55,669 nucleotides of DNA, from positions 1 to 55,669 of the forward strand of contig NZ_RAVW01000006.1 in NCBI RefSeq assembly GCF_003611585.1. Reading direction: 5' to 3'. The notes below the pieces were generated by a model, which saw only the letters and a program-made list of their open reading frames with translations, did not search any database and was not told the DNA's origin. Below, in pieces: positions 35,541 through 44,212 of this stretch; positions within the stretch are counted from its first letter, which is position 1; each line of letters begins with the position of its first letter. The DNA is from Corallococcus exercitus. Its GTDB lineage: Bacteria > Myxococcota > Myxococcia > Myxococcales > Myxococcaceae. A program made the position numbers and the translations under genes.

Positions 35541-36341
35541 ATGCTGCGCAAGCTGTGGTGCATCCTGGTGGTCACGGTGTGGTCCGCGGTCTGCTTCCCC
35601 ATCGCATGCCTCGCGATGCTCGTGACGCTCAACCCGTCGCGCTCGGTGGGGGTCGCCCGGAGGCTCTGGTCGCCCGTGCTCCTGTGGGCCGGGGGCGCGA
35701 AGCTGGAGGTCATCGGCGGGGAGAACGTGGACCCGAAGCGGCCCACCATCTACGTGGGCAACCACCTGTCCACGCTCGACATCCCGGCCCACTTCCTCGC
35801 CGTGCCGGTGGACTTCCGTTTCGTCGCCAAGTCGCAGCTGCGCTGGGTGCCCTTCATCGGCTGGTACCTCTGGATCGCGGGTCACATCTTCATCGACCGC
35901 GGCGACCGCTCGTCGGCCATCGCGTCGCTGGACAAGGCCGCCCGGCAGATCCGCGCGGGCACCAGCATCTTCCTGTACCCGGAGGGCACCCGCTCCCAGG
36001 ACGGCAGCATCCTGCCCTTCAAGAAGGGCCCCTTCGCGCTCGCGCTCAAGGCCCGCGTGCCCATCTGCCCCGTCACCATCGAGGGCACCGATAACGTGAT
36101 GCCCAAGAACTCGTGGAACATCACCCCGGGCCCGGTGCGCGTGAAGATTGGCCGCCCCATCGACACCACCGGCTTCGCGGACAACGACCGAGAGGGCCTG
36201 GCCCGCGCCGTGCGCGCGCAGATCATCGCGGACAGCCTCTCCCTGGGCGGCAAGGGCGGTGACCCGGACACCGCCGTCGCCGCGCCGAACCGCGAGGGCG
36301 TCGCCCAGCGCGCCTCCTCCGCCACCTCCAAGGCCTCCTGA
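35541..36341 (+). CDS. plsC: 1-acyl-sn-glycerol-3-phosphate acyltransferase (PlsC family)
   Basis: 266 residues. N-terminal hydrophobic stretch (about 7-30) is a membrane anchor. Acyltransferase motifs: NHLSTLD (74-80; NHx4D with catalytic His75), the FxIDR region HIFIDRGD (115-122), LYPEGTR (145-151; substrate phosphate site) and VPICPVTIEG. It acylates lysophosphatidic acid to phosphatidic acid in membrane lipid synthesis. ATG 35541 has AAGG at good spacing and GGAG further up. The TPR lipoprotein gene follows within 41 bases and may be co-transcribed. The paralogue question (several PlsC genes per genome is common) stays open. Confidence 0.9.
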   Translation: MLRKLWCILVVTVWSAVCFPIACLAMLVTLNPSRSVGVARRLWSPVLLWAGGAKLEVIGGENVDPKRPTIYVGNHLSTLDIPAHFLAVPVDFRFVAKSQLRWVPFIGWYLWIAGHIFIDRGDRSSAIASLDKAARQIRAGTSIFLYPEGTRSQDGSILPFKKGPFALALKARVPICPVTIEGTDNVMPKNSWNITPGPVRVKIGRPIDTTGFADNDREGLARAVRAQIIADSLSLGGKGGDPDTAVAAPNREGVAQRASSATSKAS

Positions 36342-36381
36342 GCTCCCCGTGCCCCTGCTGACGCCCTCGAACCGCCTCCGC

Positions 36382-37731
36382 ATGCTCCGCTGGCCCGCAG
36401 CCCTCCTGGGACTCGGGCTGCTCGTCACCGGCTGCGGCCACGGACAGGCCCAGGCCCCCGCGCTGTCCCCCACGGCCCAGGCCCGCGCGTACCTGGACGG
36501 AAACCAGCCCGAGGAGGCGTTGAAGCTCCTGCGCGAACTGCACACGCGCACGCCGGACGACGTGGACGTGGCCCGCGCCCTCACCGAGGCCCAGGTGAAG
36601 GCAGGCCACGCGGACGCCTGGGCGGAGGAGCTGCGCCAGGCCATCGCGAAGAACGAGCGCGCGGTGGACCAGTACATGCTGGGCCTGACCCTCTTCTCCC
36701 GGGCCCGGGACGCGGGCGCCCCCACCGTGGCCGCCTTCGAGCGCGCCATCACGCTGTCTCCCACCACCGCGGAGTTCCACTACCGCCTGGGCGTCGCACG
36801 CCTGGAGTCGGAGCAGTACGCCGCCGCGCTGGGCCCGCTGCGCAAGGCCGTGGAGCTGGCCCCGGAGCGCGCGGGCTGGAAGCTGCCCCTGGCCAAGGCC
36901 CTGGCCCGCACGGGTGACGCGGCGGGCGCCGTGGAGGCCCTGGGCACCGTCGTGAAGGGCAGCCCCACGCCGTCGGAGGTCGCCACCGCGCGGGCGCTGA
37001 TGAACCAGCTGGCGGATCCGTTCCAGAACTTCCCCAAGGCGGCGGAGGCGAAGCTCGAGGAGGGCATGCGCTACCTGCACGAGCTGGACGCGCCCCAGCA
37101 CGCCCTCATCGCCTTCGAGGAGATCCTCCACGACTACCCGGACCTGGCCGTGGTGCACGCCCTCCTGGGGCTGGCCTACCAGCGGCTGGATGATGCCGGC
37201 CGCGCCGTGGACGAGTTCAAGCAGGCCATCGAGCGCGCCCCCCAGGACGGCAAGAACCAGCTCTACCTGGGGGAGCTGTACCTGTCGCGCCAGCGCACGG
37301 ACGCGGCGCGCACCGCCTTCGAGAAGGCCGTGGTGCTCAATCCGCTGCTGGAGCTGGCCTGGTTCCGCCTGGGCGACCTGCGCCTGGAGTCCCGCGACCT
37401 GGCCACCGCGAAGGAGGCCTTCCAGGTGGCGGTGACGTTGACGCCGGACTCGGCGCCCGCGCGCGGAAAGCTGTCGCTCGTGTACCAGCTGGAGGGGGAC
37501 TACGCGGCCGCGCAGCGCGAGCTCAAGTACGTGGCGGACAAGGACCCGGAGAACACCGAGTTCGCCCTGCGCCTGGGCCTGCTCTACACCGAGGAGGCCC
37601 AGAAGGCCCGCCGCCCCGAGGAGCGACAGAAGGCCGCGAGCGAAGCGGAGCGCTGGCTGGGCAAGGTGCTGGAGACCCAGCCCGACAACGCGGTGGCCAG
37701 CAAGGCCCTGCAGGTGCTCAAGGGCCAGTAG
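36382..37731 (+). CDS. TPR-repeat lipoprotein
   Basis: 449 residues if ATG 36382 is used; GTG 36349 is an alternative and neither has a clear ribosome binding site. Signal MLRWPAALLGLGLLVTGC with lipobox VTGC (Cys18). The rest is a run of 34-residue helical repeats (for example PEEALKLLRELHTRTPDDVDVARALTE in outline, AEFHYRLGVARLESEQYAAALGPLRKAVELAP, AWFRLGDLRLESRDLATAKEAFQVAV in outline), about ten TPRs, giving a superhelical protein-binding scaffold in the periplasm. Similar lipoproteins take part in outer-membrane assembly or gliding and secretion complexes in myxobacteria. Partner unknown. Confidence 0.85.
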   Translation: MLRWPAALLGLGLLVTGCGHGQAQAPALSPTAQARAYLDGNQPEEALKLLRELHTRTPDDVDVARALTEAQVKAGHADAWAEELRQAIAKNERAVDQYMLGLTLFSRARDAGAPTVAAFERAITLSPTTAEFHYRLGVARLESEQYAAALGPLRKAVELAPERAGWKLPLAKALARTGDAAGAVEALGTVVKGSPTPSEVATARALMNQLADPFQNFPKAAEAKLEEGMRYLHELDAPQHALIAFEEILHDYPDLAVVHALLGLAYQRLDDAGRAVDEFKQAIERAPQDGKNQLYLGELYLSRQRTDAARTAFEKAVVLNPLLELAWFRLGDLRLESRDLATAKEAFQVAVTLTPDSAPARGKLSLVYQLEGDYAAAQRELKYVADKDPENTEFALRLGLLYTEEAQKARRPEERQKAASEAERWLGKVLETQPDNAVASKALQVLKGQ

Positions 37732-37767
37732 CCACCGGCGCACCGCGCCCTCTACACTCCGCCTCCG

Positions 37768-38424
37768 ATGAGCGACGCGCGCAAACCCGCCCCTCCCAGC
37801 ACCCCGCCGCCCCGGACGCCGTCCAATCCCGGCACCCAGCCCCGCGCGGCCACCAGCCCCGGCATGCGCGCCGTGAGCGCCGCCCGCGCGGCCCCGCTGG
37901 AGAAGCCCAAGACGGAAGGCCCGCTGGGCAAGCGCGTCGCCGCGGAGACCTCCAACGTCCTGCTCAACGCCTTCTCCATCCTGAAGGAGCAGCTCGCGGA
38001 CTTCCGCGCCAGCGACCGCTTCTTCAAGTACAAGGCCGGCATCGTCGCGGCCTGGGTGGCGCTGTCCGTCGCCAGCTTCGCCATCGCGTGCCCGGGCAGC
38101 TCCCTGGACACGGGGGACATGGACGCGCGCCTGGTGCTCAGCGACAAGCTGGACCGGCCCTCCGTCACCATCTGGAACGAGAGCAAGGACGTCTGGCGCG
38201 ACGTCATCATCACCGTGAACAACGAGTACAAGGCGGTGGTGGCGGAGGTGCAGCCCGGCAACTTCGTCACCATCACGCCCAAGCAGCTGCTGGGGAAGAA
38301 CGGCGGCTCCGCCCCCGCGGACCTCCGCTTCCAGGCGCTGACGATGAAGAGCTCGGACGACAACGCCGACCTCACGCCCTCCCTCCAGGAGGAGTGGAAG
38401 CGCCTCCTCGCGCCGAAGCAGTAG
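37768..38424 (+). CDS. Single-pass membrane protein of unknown function
   Basis: 218 residues. The first about 55 residues are Pro/Ala/Lys-rich and disordered; a transmembrane helix lies at about 88-108 (AGIVAAWVALSVASFAIA), and the C-terminal about 110 residues form a small strand-rich domain (RPSVTIWNESKDVWRDVIITVNNEY in outline, VTITPKQLLGKNG) of unrecognised type. The lack of a signal peptide suggests the C-terminal part is outside the membrane, but topology is a guess. It is the last plus-strand gene before the ribosomal cluster and is followed by a strong hairpin. Confidence 0.7.
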   Translation: MSDARKPAPPSTPPPRTPSNPGTQPRAATSPGMRAVSAARAAPLEKPKTEGPLGKRVAAETSNVLLNAFSILKEQLADFRASDRFFKYKAGIVAAWVALSVASFAIACPGSSLDTGDMDARLVLSDKLDRPSVTIWNESKDVWRDVIITVNNEYKAVVAEVQPGNFVTITPKQLLGKNGGSAPADLRFQALTMKSSDDNADLTPSLQEEWKRLLAPKQ

Positions 38425-38462
38425 CCGCCGCGAGCAGGGCCCTCCCGACCTCCGGAAACACG

Positions 38463-38496
38463 AAGGGCGCCCTCCTGAAGCAGGAAGGCGCCCTTT
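38463..38496. terminator. Strong bidirectional terminator before the ribosomal cluster
   Basis: AAGGGCGCC (38463-38471) pairs exactly with GGCGCCCTT (38487-38495); an inner stem TCCTG/CAGGA (38473-38477 and 38481-38485) closes an AAG loop. T-rich bases follow on the plus strand. Placed between the convergent ends at 38424 and 38556, it stops both the membrane-protein gene and the rpoA-rplQ transcript. Confidence 0.85.
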
Positions 38497-38555
38497 GTGC
38501 TTCTTCAGTCCGGCCGGACCTCACTCACAGGAGAGGCCCGGGCGCGGAGAACGGC

Positions 38556-38975
38556 TCAACCCTCGGTCTTCGCCTCGGCGGGAGCCTCGGTCGTCTCGGC
38601 GGCGGCCGGAGCCTTCGCGGGACGGTCCACCAGCTCGATGAGGGCCATCTCCGCGGCGTCGCCCCGGCGGAAGCCCAGGCGCACGATGCGGGTGTAGCCA
38701 CCCGGGCGAGCGGCGTAACGCTCCTTGTACTCGCTGAACACCTTCTGGAGGACCGTGCGGTCCTTCACGGTGCGGGCGGCGAGGCGCACGTTGGACAGGC
38801 CACCGCGCTTGGCGAGCGTGATGATGCGCTCGGCCAGCGGACGGACTTCCTTCGCCTTGGGAACGGTGGTGCGGATGGCCCCGTGCTCCAGCAGCGACGT
38901 GACCATGTTGTTCAGCATCGCGAGACGGTGGCTCGTGGTGCGGTGCAGCTTCCTTTGTCCGACCTTGTGGCGCAT
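38556..38975 (-). CDS. rplQ: Ribosomal protein L17
   Basis: 139 residues; [17 protein letters not shown] and the [10 protein letters not shown] and [14 protein letters not shown] regions identify L17 of the large subunit. The last about 25 residues are a Pro/Ala/Glu/Lys-rich tail ([15 protein letters not shown]) beyond the usual length of about 120. It is the last gene of the cluster, after rpoA, as in E. coli. The 191-base spacer to rpoA has two strong hairpins. Confidence 0.97.
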   Translation of the reverse strand: MRHKVGQRKLHRTTSHRLAMLNNMVTSLLEHGAIRTTVPKAKEVRPLAERIITLAKRGGLSNVRLAARTVKDRTVLQKVFSEYKERYAARPGGYTRIVRLGFRRGDAAEMALIELVDRPAKAPAAAETTEAPAEAKTEG

Positions 38976-39044
38976 GCGCGTGCTCCGGGGCCTCTTCTTG
39001 AGAGCCCCACCACTCCGGCCGTATCAGGTACCGGGTGGGAAGGA

Positions 39045-39096
39045 CGGCCCCGACACCGGGGGCCGCCGTTGAATCGGGCCCTGTGTACCAGGGCCC
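39045..39096 (-). other. Two hairpins in the rpoA-rplQ spacer
   Basis: GGGCCCTG (39076-39083) with CAGGGCCC (39089-39096), loop of five; and CGGCCCC (39045-39051) with GGGGCCG (39059-39065). Both lie between rpoA and rplQ on the transcript, 70 to 120 bases ahead of rplQ. They could be processing or attenuation structures. Confidence 0.55.
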
Positions 39097-39166
39097 CCTG
39101 CCCCGCGCCACCGTGATGCCGTGTCGGTGGGAGGCGGGACAGGTGCTTCAGGAAAACGACGACGCT

Positions 39167-40189
39167 TTAGGCCTTGGGGGCGGCGGGAGCCGGCGCGTTC
39201 TTCGGCGGCCAGTTCTCCAGCTTCATGCCCAGCGACAGACCCATCTCCGCGAGGATCTCCTTGATCTCCTTCAAGGACTTGCGGCCGAAGTTCTTCGTCT
39301 TGAGCATCTCCGCCTCGGTGCGCTGGACCAGGTCACCGATGGACTTGATGTTCGCCTGCTGCAGGCAGTTGGCGGAACGCACCGACAGCTCCAGCTCGTC
39401 CACCGAGCGGAACAGGTTCTCGTTGAGCTTCGCCTCTTCCTTCGGCGCCTCGGCGACGACCGGCTCCTCGGTCTCGTCGAAGTTCACGAACACCGTGAGC
39501 TGCTCCTTGATGATCTTCGCCGCGTACGCCACCGCGTCCTGCGGCACCACGGAGCCGTCCGTCCAGACCTCGAGCGACAGCTTGTCGAAGTCCGTGACCT
39601 GACCGACACGCGCGTTGGTGACCTGGTAGTTCACCTTGCGGATGGGCGAGAAGAGCGAGTCGATGGGGATGGTCCCGATGGGCGCGCCCGCCACCTTGTT
39701 GGTGGACGCCGGCACGTAGCCCCGGCCCCGGCGGCACGTCAGCTCCATGCGCACCTTGCCACCCTCGGAGACGGTGCAGATGTGGTGACCCGGGTTGAGG
39801 ATCTCCACGTCCTGGTCCGCGATGAGGTCGCCCGCCTTCACTTCCTTGGGGCCTTCCACCTCGATGCGCAGCGTCTTCGTCTCGTTCGTGTGCATCCGGA
39901 GGAGGACCTCCTTCAGGTTCAACACGACGTCCGTGACGTCCTCGGCCACCTCGGGGATGGTCGTGAACTCGTGGTCCACGCCTTCAATCTTCACGGAGGT
40001 GATGGCCGCGCCCTGCAGCGACGACAGCAGCACCCGCCGCAGCGAGTTGCCCAGCGTCGTCCCGAAGCCGCGCTCGAGCGGCTCCGCCACGAACTTGCCG
40101 TACGTGGGGCTCAGCGAGTCCTGGTCCACTTCCATGCGGCGCGGCTTGATGAGGTCGCGCCAGTTCTTCGCAACAAACGTATCCGCCAT
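39167..40189 (-). CDS. rpoA: RNA polymerase alpha subunit
   Basis: 340 residues: N-terminal dimerisation domain (to about 235) with [20 protein letters not shown], and C-terminal DNA-binding alpha-CTD ([38 protein letters not shown]) that contacts UP elements and activators. It assembles beta and beta' subunits. Length is a little over E. coli alpha (329), mostly in the inter-domain linker and a Pro/Ala C-terminal tail. Transcribed after rpsD across a 218-base spacer with three hairpins; in E. coli S4 regulates this operon. Confidence 0.97.
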   Translation of the reverse strand: MADTFVAKNWRDLIKPRRMEVDQDSLSPTYGKFVAEPLERGFGTTLGNSLRRVLLSSLQGAAITSVKIEGVDHEFTTIPEVAEDVTDVVLNLKEVLLRMHTNETKTLRIEVEGPKEVKAGDLIADQDVEILNPGHHICTVSEGGKVRMELTCRRGRGYVPASTNKVAGAPIGTIPIDSLFSPIRKVNYQVTNARVGQVTDFDKLSLEVWTDGSVVPQDAVAYAAKIIKEQLTVFVNFDETEEPVVAEAPKEEAKLNENLFRSVDELELSVRSANCLQQANIKSIGDLVQRTEAEMLKTKNFGRKSLKEIKEILAEMGLSLGMKLENWPPKNAPAPAAPKA

Positions 40190-40227
40190 GGGGACTGCTC
40201 CTCGGAACGTGCGCCATCACCCACATC

Positions 40228-40396
40228 CCCGCCAAAGTGGCGGGAGGACGGGCACGCGGGGGGACTGCGTAACAGCTTCGCCCGGCGCGCGCAGGACGCG
40301 CCCTCCAGGCGATGAAACGACAGGCGACAAAGCAACGACGCCCCGGCCTCGTCGGCCAGGGCGTCCACTGCGGGAGGGGCCCGGAAAAGCGGGCCC
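40228..40396 (-). other. Three hairpins in the rpsD-rpoA spacer
   Basis: In transcript order: GGGCCCG/CGGGCCC (40377-40383 with 40390-40396, loop GAAAAG on the plus strand), GACGCCC/GGGCGTC plus inner GGCC/GGCC (40337-40365), and CCCGCCA/TGGCGGG (40228-40244). The first starts 11 bases past the rpsD stop. The array could process the message or partly stop transcription and so set the ratio of alpha to S4; neither is shown. Confidence 0.6.
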
Positions 40397-40407
40397 TGCA
40401 CCCAGGA

Positions 40408-41034
40408 CTACTTCGAGTACAACTCGACGATGAGCTGCTCCTGGATGGGCATGGTCAGGTCCTCGCGGTTGGGGACCGTCTTGACCGTGCCCTTGAACGC
40501 CTTCTTGTCCAGGTCGATCCACTGGGGAACGCCACGGCGGTCCACCGTCTCCAGCGCCTCGGAGATGCGGAGCACCTTGCGGCTCTTCTCCACCACTTCC
40601 ACGGCGCTGCCCGGCTTCACGGAGAACGACGGGATGTTCACCCGGCGGCCGTTGACCTGGAAGTGACCGTGACGCACCAGCTGGCGCGCCTCGTTGCGCG
40701 TGTCCGCGAAGCCCATGCGGAACACCACGTTGTCCAGGCGGAGCTCCAGCTGCTGCAGCAGGTTCTCACCCGTCTTGCCCTTGGCCGCGGACGCGCGGTG
40801 GTAGTACCCGCGGAACTGATTCTCGAGCAGGCCGTACATGCGCTTGACCTTCTGCTTCTCGCGCAGCTGCACGCCGTAGCCGGAGAACTTCACGCGGCCC
40901 TGGCCGTGCTGACCGGGGGGATAGGGGCGGCGCTCGATGGCGCACTTGTCCGTGTAGCAACGGTCGCCCTTGAGGTACATCTTCAGGTTCTCGCGCCGGC
41001 AGATACGGCAGGCGCTCGCGGTGTAACGAGCCAC
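40408..41034 (-). CDS. rpsD: Ribosomal protein S4
   Basis: 208 residues from GTG 41034 behind AAGGAG (spacing eight). The longer frame with ATG 41076 is spurious. Zinc-type S4: Cys9, Cys12, Cys26 and Cys31 (CRIC ... CYTDKC), followed by the S4 RNA-binding domain ([33 protein letters not shown]). It binds 16S rRNA early in assembly and in many bacteria represses its own operon at the rpsM leader. A hairpin there (42041-42060) would be its candidate target. Confidence 0.97.
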   Translation of the reverse strand: MARYTASACRICRRENLKMYLKGDRCYTDKCAIERRPYPPGQHGQGRVKFSGYGVQLREKQKVKRMYGLLENQFRGYYHRASAAKGKTGENLLQQLELRLDNVVFRMGFADTRNEARQLVRHGHFQVNGRRVNIPSFSVKPGSAVEVVEKSRKVLRISEALETVDRRGVPQWIDLDKKAFKGTVKTVPNREDLTMPIQEQLIVELYSK

Positions 41035-41103
41035 GGAAACTCTCCTTGCAGATGGTCTGGAGCCGGGCCCGCGCATGACGCGAGCCCCGGCCCGAAGCGG
41101 TGA

Positions 41104-41544
41104 TTAGACGCGGCGGCGCTTGGGCTGACGGCAGCCGTTGTGCGGAATGGGCGTCACGTCGCGGATGAGGCTGATCTTCAGGCCAGCGGCGGCCAGCGCG
41201 CGCAGCGCCGACTCACGGCCCGCGCCCGGGCCCTTCACGAACACCGTCACGGTCTTCAGGCCGTGCTCCATCGCCTTCGCCGCGGCGTCGCCGGCGGCGA
41301 CCTGCGCCGCGAACGGCGTGGACTTGCGGCTGCCCTTGAAGCCGCGCGCCCCGGCCGACGACCAGGAGATCACGTTCCCGGACACGTCCGTGATCGTGAT
41401 GATGGTGTTGTTGAACGTGGACTGGATGTGGACCACGCCGTTGAGGATGTTCTTCTTACCCTTGCGCTTGTTCTTCTTCGCCGCAGGGGTCTCGCCACCC
41501 TCGGCACCGGCCGGCGCCGCGGCGGTATTGATCTCGTCAGCCAT
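41104..41544 (-). CDS. rpsK: Ribosomal protein S11
   Basis: 146 residues, about 17 longer than the norm because of an Ala/Gly/Lys-rich N-terminus ([23 protein letters not shown]). The core ([57 protein letters not shown]) is canonical; it lines the platform of the 30S near the mRNA exit and Shine-Dalgarno helix. ATG 41544 is the only fitting start. Part of the alpha operon between rpsM and rpsD. Confidence 0.97.
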   Translation of the reverse strand: MADEINTAAAPAGAEGGETPAAKKNKRKGKKNILNGVVHIQSTFNNTIITITDVSGNVISWSSAGARGFKGSRKSTPFAAQVAAGDAAAKAMEHGLKTVTVFVKGPGAGRESALRALAAAGLKISLIRDVTPIPHNGCRQPKRRRV

Positions 41545-41619
41545 GTGAATCGCTGCTCCTGGGAGTAGGTGATCAACGCCCGCGCCTCACACGGGGTGAG
41601 GCTGCGGGCGCCAGAGGGT

Positions 41620-42003
41620 TTAGCGGGCCGGAGCGGCCGGCTTCGCGCGAACGATGCCGCGCTTGGGACCCTTGCGGGTGCGCGCGTTGGTGTGGGTGCG
41701 CTGGCCGCGGACCGGAAGACCCTTGCGGTGACGCAGGCCCCGGTAGCACCCCAGGTCCATCAGGCGCTTGATGTTCATGGTCACCTCGCGCCGGAGGTCA
41801 CCCTCGACCTTGTAGCTGGCCTCGATGATCTCGCGGATCTTTCGAGCCTGGTCCTCGGTGAGGTCCTTGGTCCGGGTGGTGAGATCGATGCCCGCCGCCT
41901 CGATGATGTCGTGCGCGGTCTTGTTACCGATCCCGTAGATGTACTGGAGCGAGATCACCGCGCGCTTGTTGGGCGGCAGATCGATGCCGGCGATACGAGC
42001 CAT
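41620..42003 (-). CDS. rpsM: Ribosomal protein S13
   Basis: 127 residues from ATG 42003 ([14 protein letters not shown]); a frame reaching 42129 is an artefact. Contains the helix-two-turns-helix ([17 protein letters not shown]-like) and the basic tail [22 protein letters not shown]. Located in the head of the 30S, bridging to the 50S. It is the first gene of the alpha operon and in E. coli its leader carries the S4 pseudoknot repressor site; a hairpin 38 bases upstream may play that part. Confidence 0.97.
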   Translation of the reverse strand: MARIAGIDLPPNKRAVISLQYIYGIGNKTAHDIIEAAGIDLTTRTKDLTEDQARKIREIIEASYKVEGDLRREVTMNIKRLMDLGCYRGLRHRKGLPVRGQRTHTNARTRKGPKRGIVRAKPAAPAR

Positions 42004-42040
42004 CTTCGGTCTTCCTTGTTGTGGAGTTGGTCTGAGGCTT

Positions 42041-42060
42041 GAGAGTCCCTGGGGACTCTC
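42041..42060 (-). promoter_or_regulatory. Hairpin in the rpmJ-rpsM junction
   Basis: GAGAGTCCC (42041-42049) and GGGACTCTC (42052-42060) form a perfect nine-base stem with a two-base loop, overlapping the TGA of rpmJ and 38 bases upstream of rpsM. The place matches the S4-responsive leader of the E. coli alpha operon, but the shape is a simple hairpin rather than a demonstrable pseudoknot. Confidence 0.55.
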
Positions 42061-42175
42061 AGCCCTGGCGCTGCTTGTGCCGGGGGTTGGAAGCGCAGAT
42101 GACGCGCACGATGCCCTTGCGGCGGACAACCTTGCACTTGTCGCAGATCTTCTTGACGGACGCCCGAACCTTCAT
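42059..42175 (-). CDS. rpmJ: Ribosomal protein L36
   Basis: 38 residues ([20 protein letters not shown]... ending RHKQRQG), too short for most gene finders. Zinc-type L36: Cys11, Cys14, Cys27 and His33 as ligands. Sits between infA and rpsM as in many bacteria. ATG 42175 follows AAGGAAG. Confidence 0.96.
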   Translation of the reverse strand: MKVRASVKKICDKCKVVRRKGIVRVICASNPRHKQRQG

Positions 42176-42242
42176 GGAGCGAACTTCCTTCCTTCAGCGG
42201 AGAAAAGCACAACAGCCGGTCCGCACAGGCGGCCGGCGCGAA

Positions 42243-42461
<219 letters not shown>

Positions 42462-42612
42462 GCGTCAACCTTCTTCCCGGACCACGAACCTTCTGGAAGC
42501 GCGGCGGGATAACACTTTGGTCCGTAAGTAGCAAGCGCCGCGCGATCTGAAATCTGGACCTCTATCAACACCTGCTGACATCACCCTATTTCACCCCGGG
42601 TCTGGGGGTCCT

Positions 42613-43371
42613 TCATGAGCGCCGGGTCAGCACTTCCGGCCCTCGCTCCGAGATCAGGATGGTGTGCTCGAAGTGGGCGGACAACTTGCCGTCCACGGTG
42701 ACGGCCGTCCACTCGTCCTCCAGGACCTCCACATCGGGCGTTCCCTGGTTCACCATCGGTTCCACCGCCAGGACCATGCCCGGCCGCAGCTTCATCCCCG
42801 CCCCCGCCTGCCCGTAGTTGGGAACCTGGGGCGGCTCGTGCAACTTCCTGCCAATCCCGTGCCCGGTGAAGTCCCGGACCACGGAGAACCCTCGGGCCTC
42901 CACGTGGCTCTGCACCGCGTGGCCAATGTCCCCAATCCGGTTGCCTGGCTGCATCACCTGGATGGCCTTCTCCAGGGACTGCCGGGTGACGTCCACCAGG
43001 GCCTGGGCCTCCGGTGTCACCTTCCCCACCGGCACCGTGCGCGCCGAGTCCCCGAAGAAGCCACGGTAGACCACCCCGAAGTCCAGCTTCATCAGGTCCC
43101 CGGCCACCAACCGGCGCTTGCGGTTGGGGATGCCGTGGACCACCTCCTGGTTCACGGAGGCACAGAGCACGCCCGGGAAGCCGTGGTAGCCCTTGAACGC
43201 CGGCCTGGCGCCCTTCTGGGCGATGAGCTTCTCCGCCAGGGCGTCCAGCTCCCAGGTAGAGACCCCGGGCGCCACCGCCTTTTCCAGCTCGTCCAGGATT
43301 TCACAGACGATGCGCCCCGCATCCCGCATCAGGGCAATCTCGTCCGGGCTCTTGAGCTCCACCGGGTTCAT
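42613..43371 (-). CDS. map: Methionine aminopeptidase, type I
   Basis: 252 residues; removes the initiator Met from nascent proteins. Metal ligands are all visible: Asp in LDFG and GDSART, His in GHGIGRKLHE, and Glu in AVEPM and FEHT. ATG 43371 gives MNPVELKSPDEIALMRDAG, standard for the family. It lies between adk and infA, the usual place in non-enteric bacteria; both spacers exceed 100 bases. Confidence 0.96.
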   Translation of the reverse strand: MNPVELKSPDEIALMRDAGRIVCEILDELEKAVAPGVSTWELDALAEKLIAQKGARPAFKGYHGFPGVLCASVNQEVVHGIPNRKRRLVAGDLMKLDFGVVYRGFFGDSARTVPVGKVTPEAQALVDVTRQSLEKAIQVMQPGNRIGDIGHAVQSHVEARGFSVVRDFTGHGIGRKLHEPPQVPNYGQAGAGMKLRPGMVLAVEPMVNQGTPDVEVLEDEWTAVTVDGKLSAHFEHTILISERGPEVLTRRS

Positions 43372-43472
43372 GCGCCCCTTTCCCTACCAAGCTGCTGCTC
43401 TGTCGGGAACCCGCGACCGGTGTGGCGGCAGTCCAGACCGGCCCTGCCCCCGCCCTGCGGCCTGGCCTGGAC

Positions 43473-44123
43473 TCAGGCAGGCCGACCGGCGGCCTTCTTG
43501 ATCTCCTCGTAGATGCCCTCCGGAGACCCGACGCCGTCCACGCTCTTGAGCAGCCCCTTCTTCGCGTAGAAGTCCTTCAGGGGCGACGTCTCCGCGTCGT
43601 ACTTCTGCAGGCGCTTCTCGATGACCTCCGGCGTGTCATCCGGGCGCTGCACGAGCTCCGTGCTGCACTTGTCGCAGAGCCCGGCGCGCTTCGGAGGGCT
43701 CTGGGTGACGTGGTAGACGGCCCCGTCGTTGGGGCACACGCGCCGGCCGGAGCCGCGCTCGACCAGCGTCGAGTGCGGGACCTCGAGCGACACCACCGCG
43801 TTCAGCTGCTTGCCAAGCCGCTCCAGCATCCGGTCCAGCGCGTCCGCCTGCCCCGGGGTGCGCGGGAAGCCGTCGAGCACGAAGCCCTTGGCCACGTCAG
43901 GCTCCTTCAACCGCTCCTCCACGATGCCGATGACGACGTCGTCAGGAACGTAATGTCCCGCGGCCATCAGCGGCCCGGCCACCTTGCCCAGCGGCGTGCC
44001 GTCCTTCACGGCCTTGCGCAGGATGTCGCCGGTGGAGATCTGCGGGATCTGGAAGTCCGCGTAGAGCTTCTTCGCCTGGGTTCCCTTCCCGGCGTTCGGC
44101 GGCCCCAAGAGGATGAGGTTCAT
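43473..44123 (-). CDS. adk: Adenylate kinase
   Basis: 216 residues from ATG 44123 (AAGGAG upstream). P-loop GPPNAGKGTQ (7-16), NMP-binding STGDILR, LDGFPRT and the long LID of about 30 residues. The LID carries a zinc-type cluster but with Cys130, Asp133, Cys150 and Cys153: the second ligand position is Asp instead of the more common Cys, while B. subtilis has its Asp at the fourth. It interconverts ATP+AMP and 2 ADP. Located after secY, as in Bacillus and most non-enteric genomes. Confidence 0.96.
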   Translation of the reverse strand: MNLILLGPPNAGKGTQAKKLYADFQIPQISTGDILRKAVKDGTPLGKVAGPLMAAGHYVPDDVVIGIVEERLKEPDVAKGFVLDGFPRTPGQADALDRMLERLGKQLNAVVSLEVPHSTLVERGSGRRVCPNDGAVYHVTQSPPKRAGLCDKCSTELVQRPDDTPEVIEKRLQKYDAETSPLKDFYAKKGLLKSVDGVGSPEGIYEEIKKAAGRPA

Positions 44124-44161
44124 GTCGCTCCTTTGCACCAGCGTCCACCCTTGAACGACGA

Positions 44162-44193
44162 GGCGCCCCTCCCCACCATTGGGGAGAGGCGCC
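44162..44193 (-). terminator. Hairpin between secY and adk
   Basis: GGCGCC + CTCCCCA (44162-44175) pairs with TGGGGAG + GGCGCC (44180-44193), one C/A mismatch, loop CCAT on the plus strand. It lies 20 bases past the secY stop and 39 before adk, without a T-tract, so it may be a partial terminator or a stabiliser of the secY 3' end. Confidence 0.55.
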
Positions 44194-44212
44194 AGAACAC
44201 AACCGACCGACG

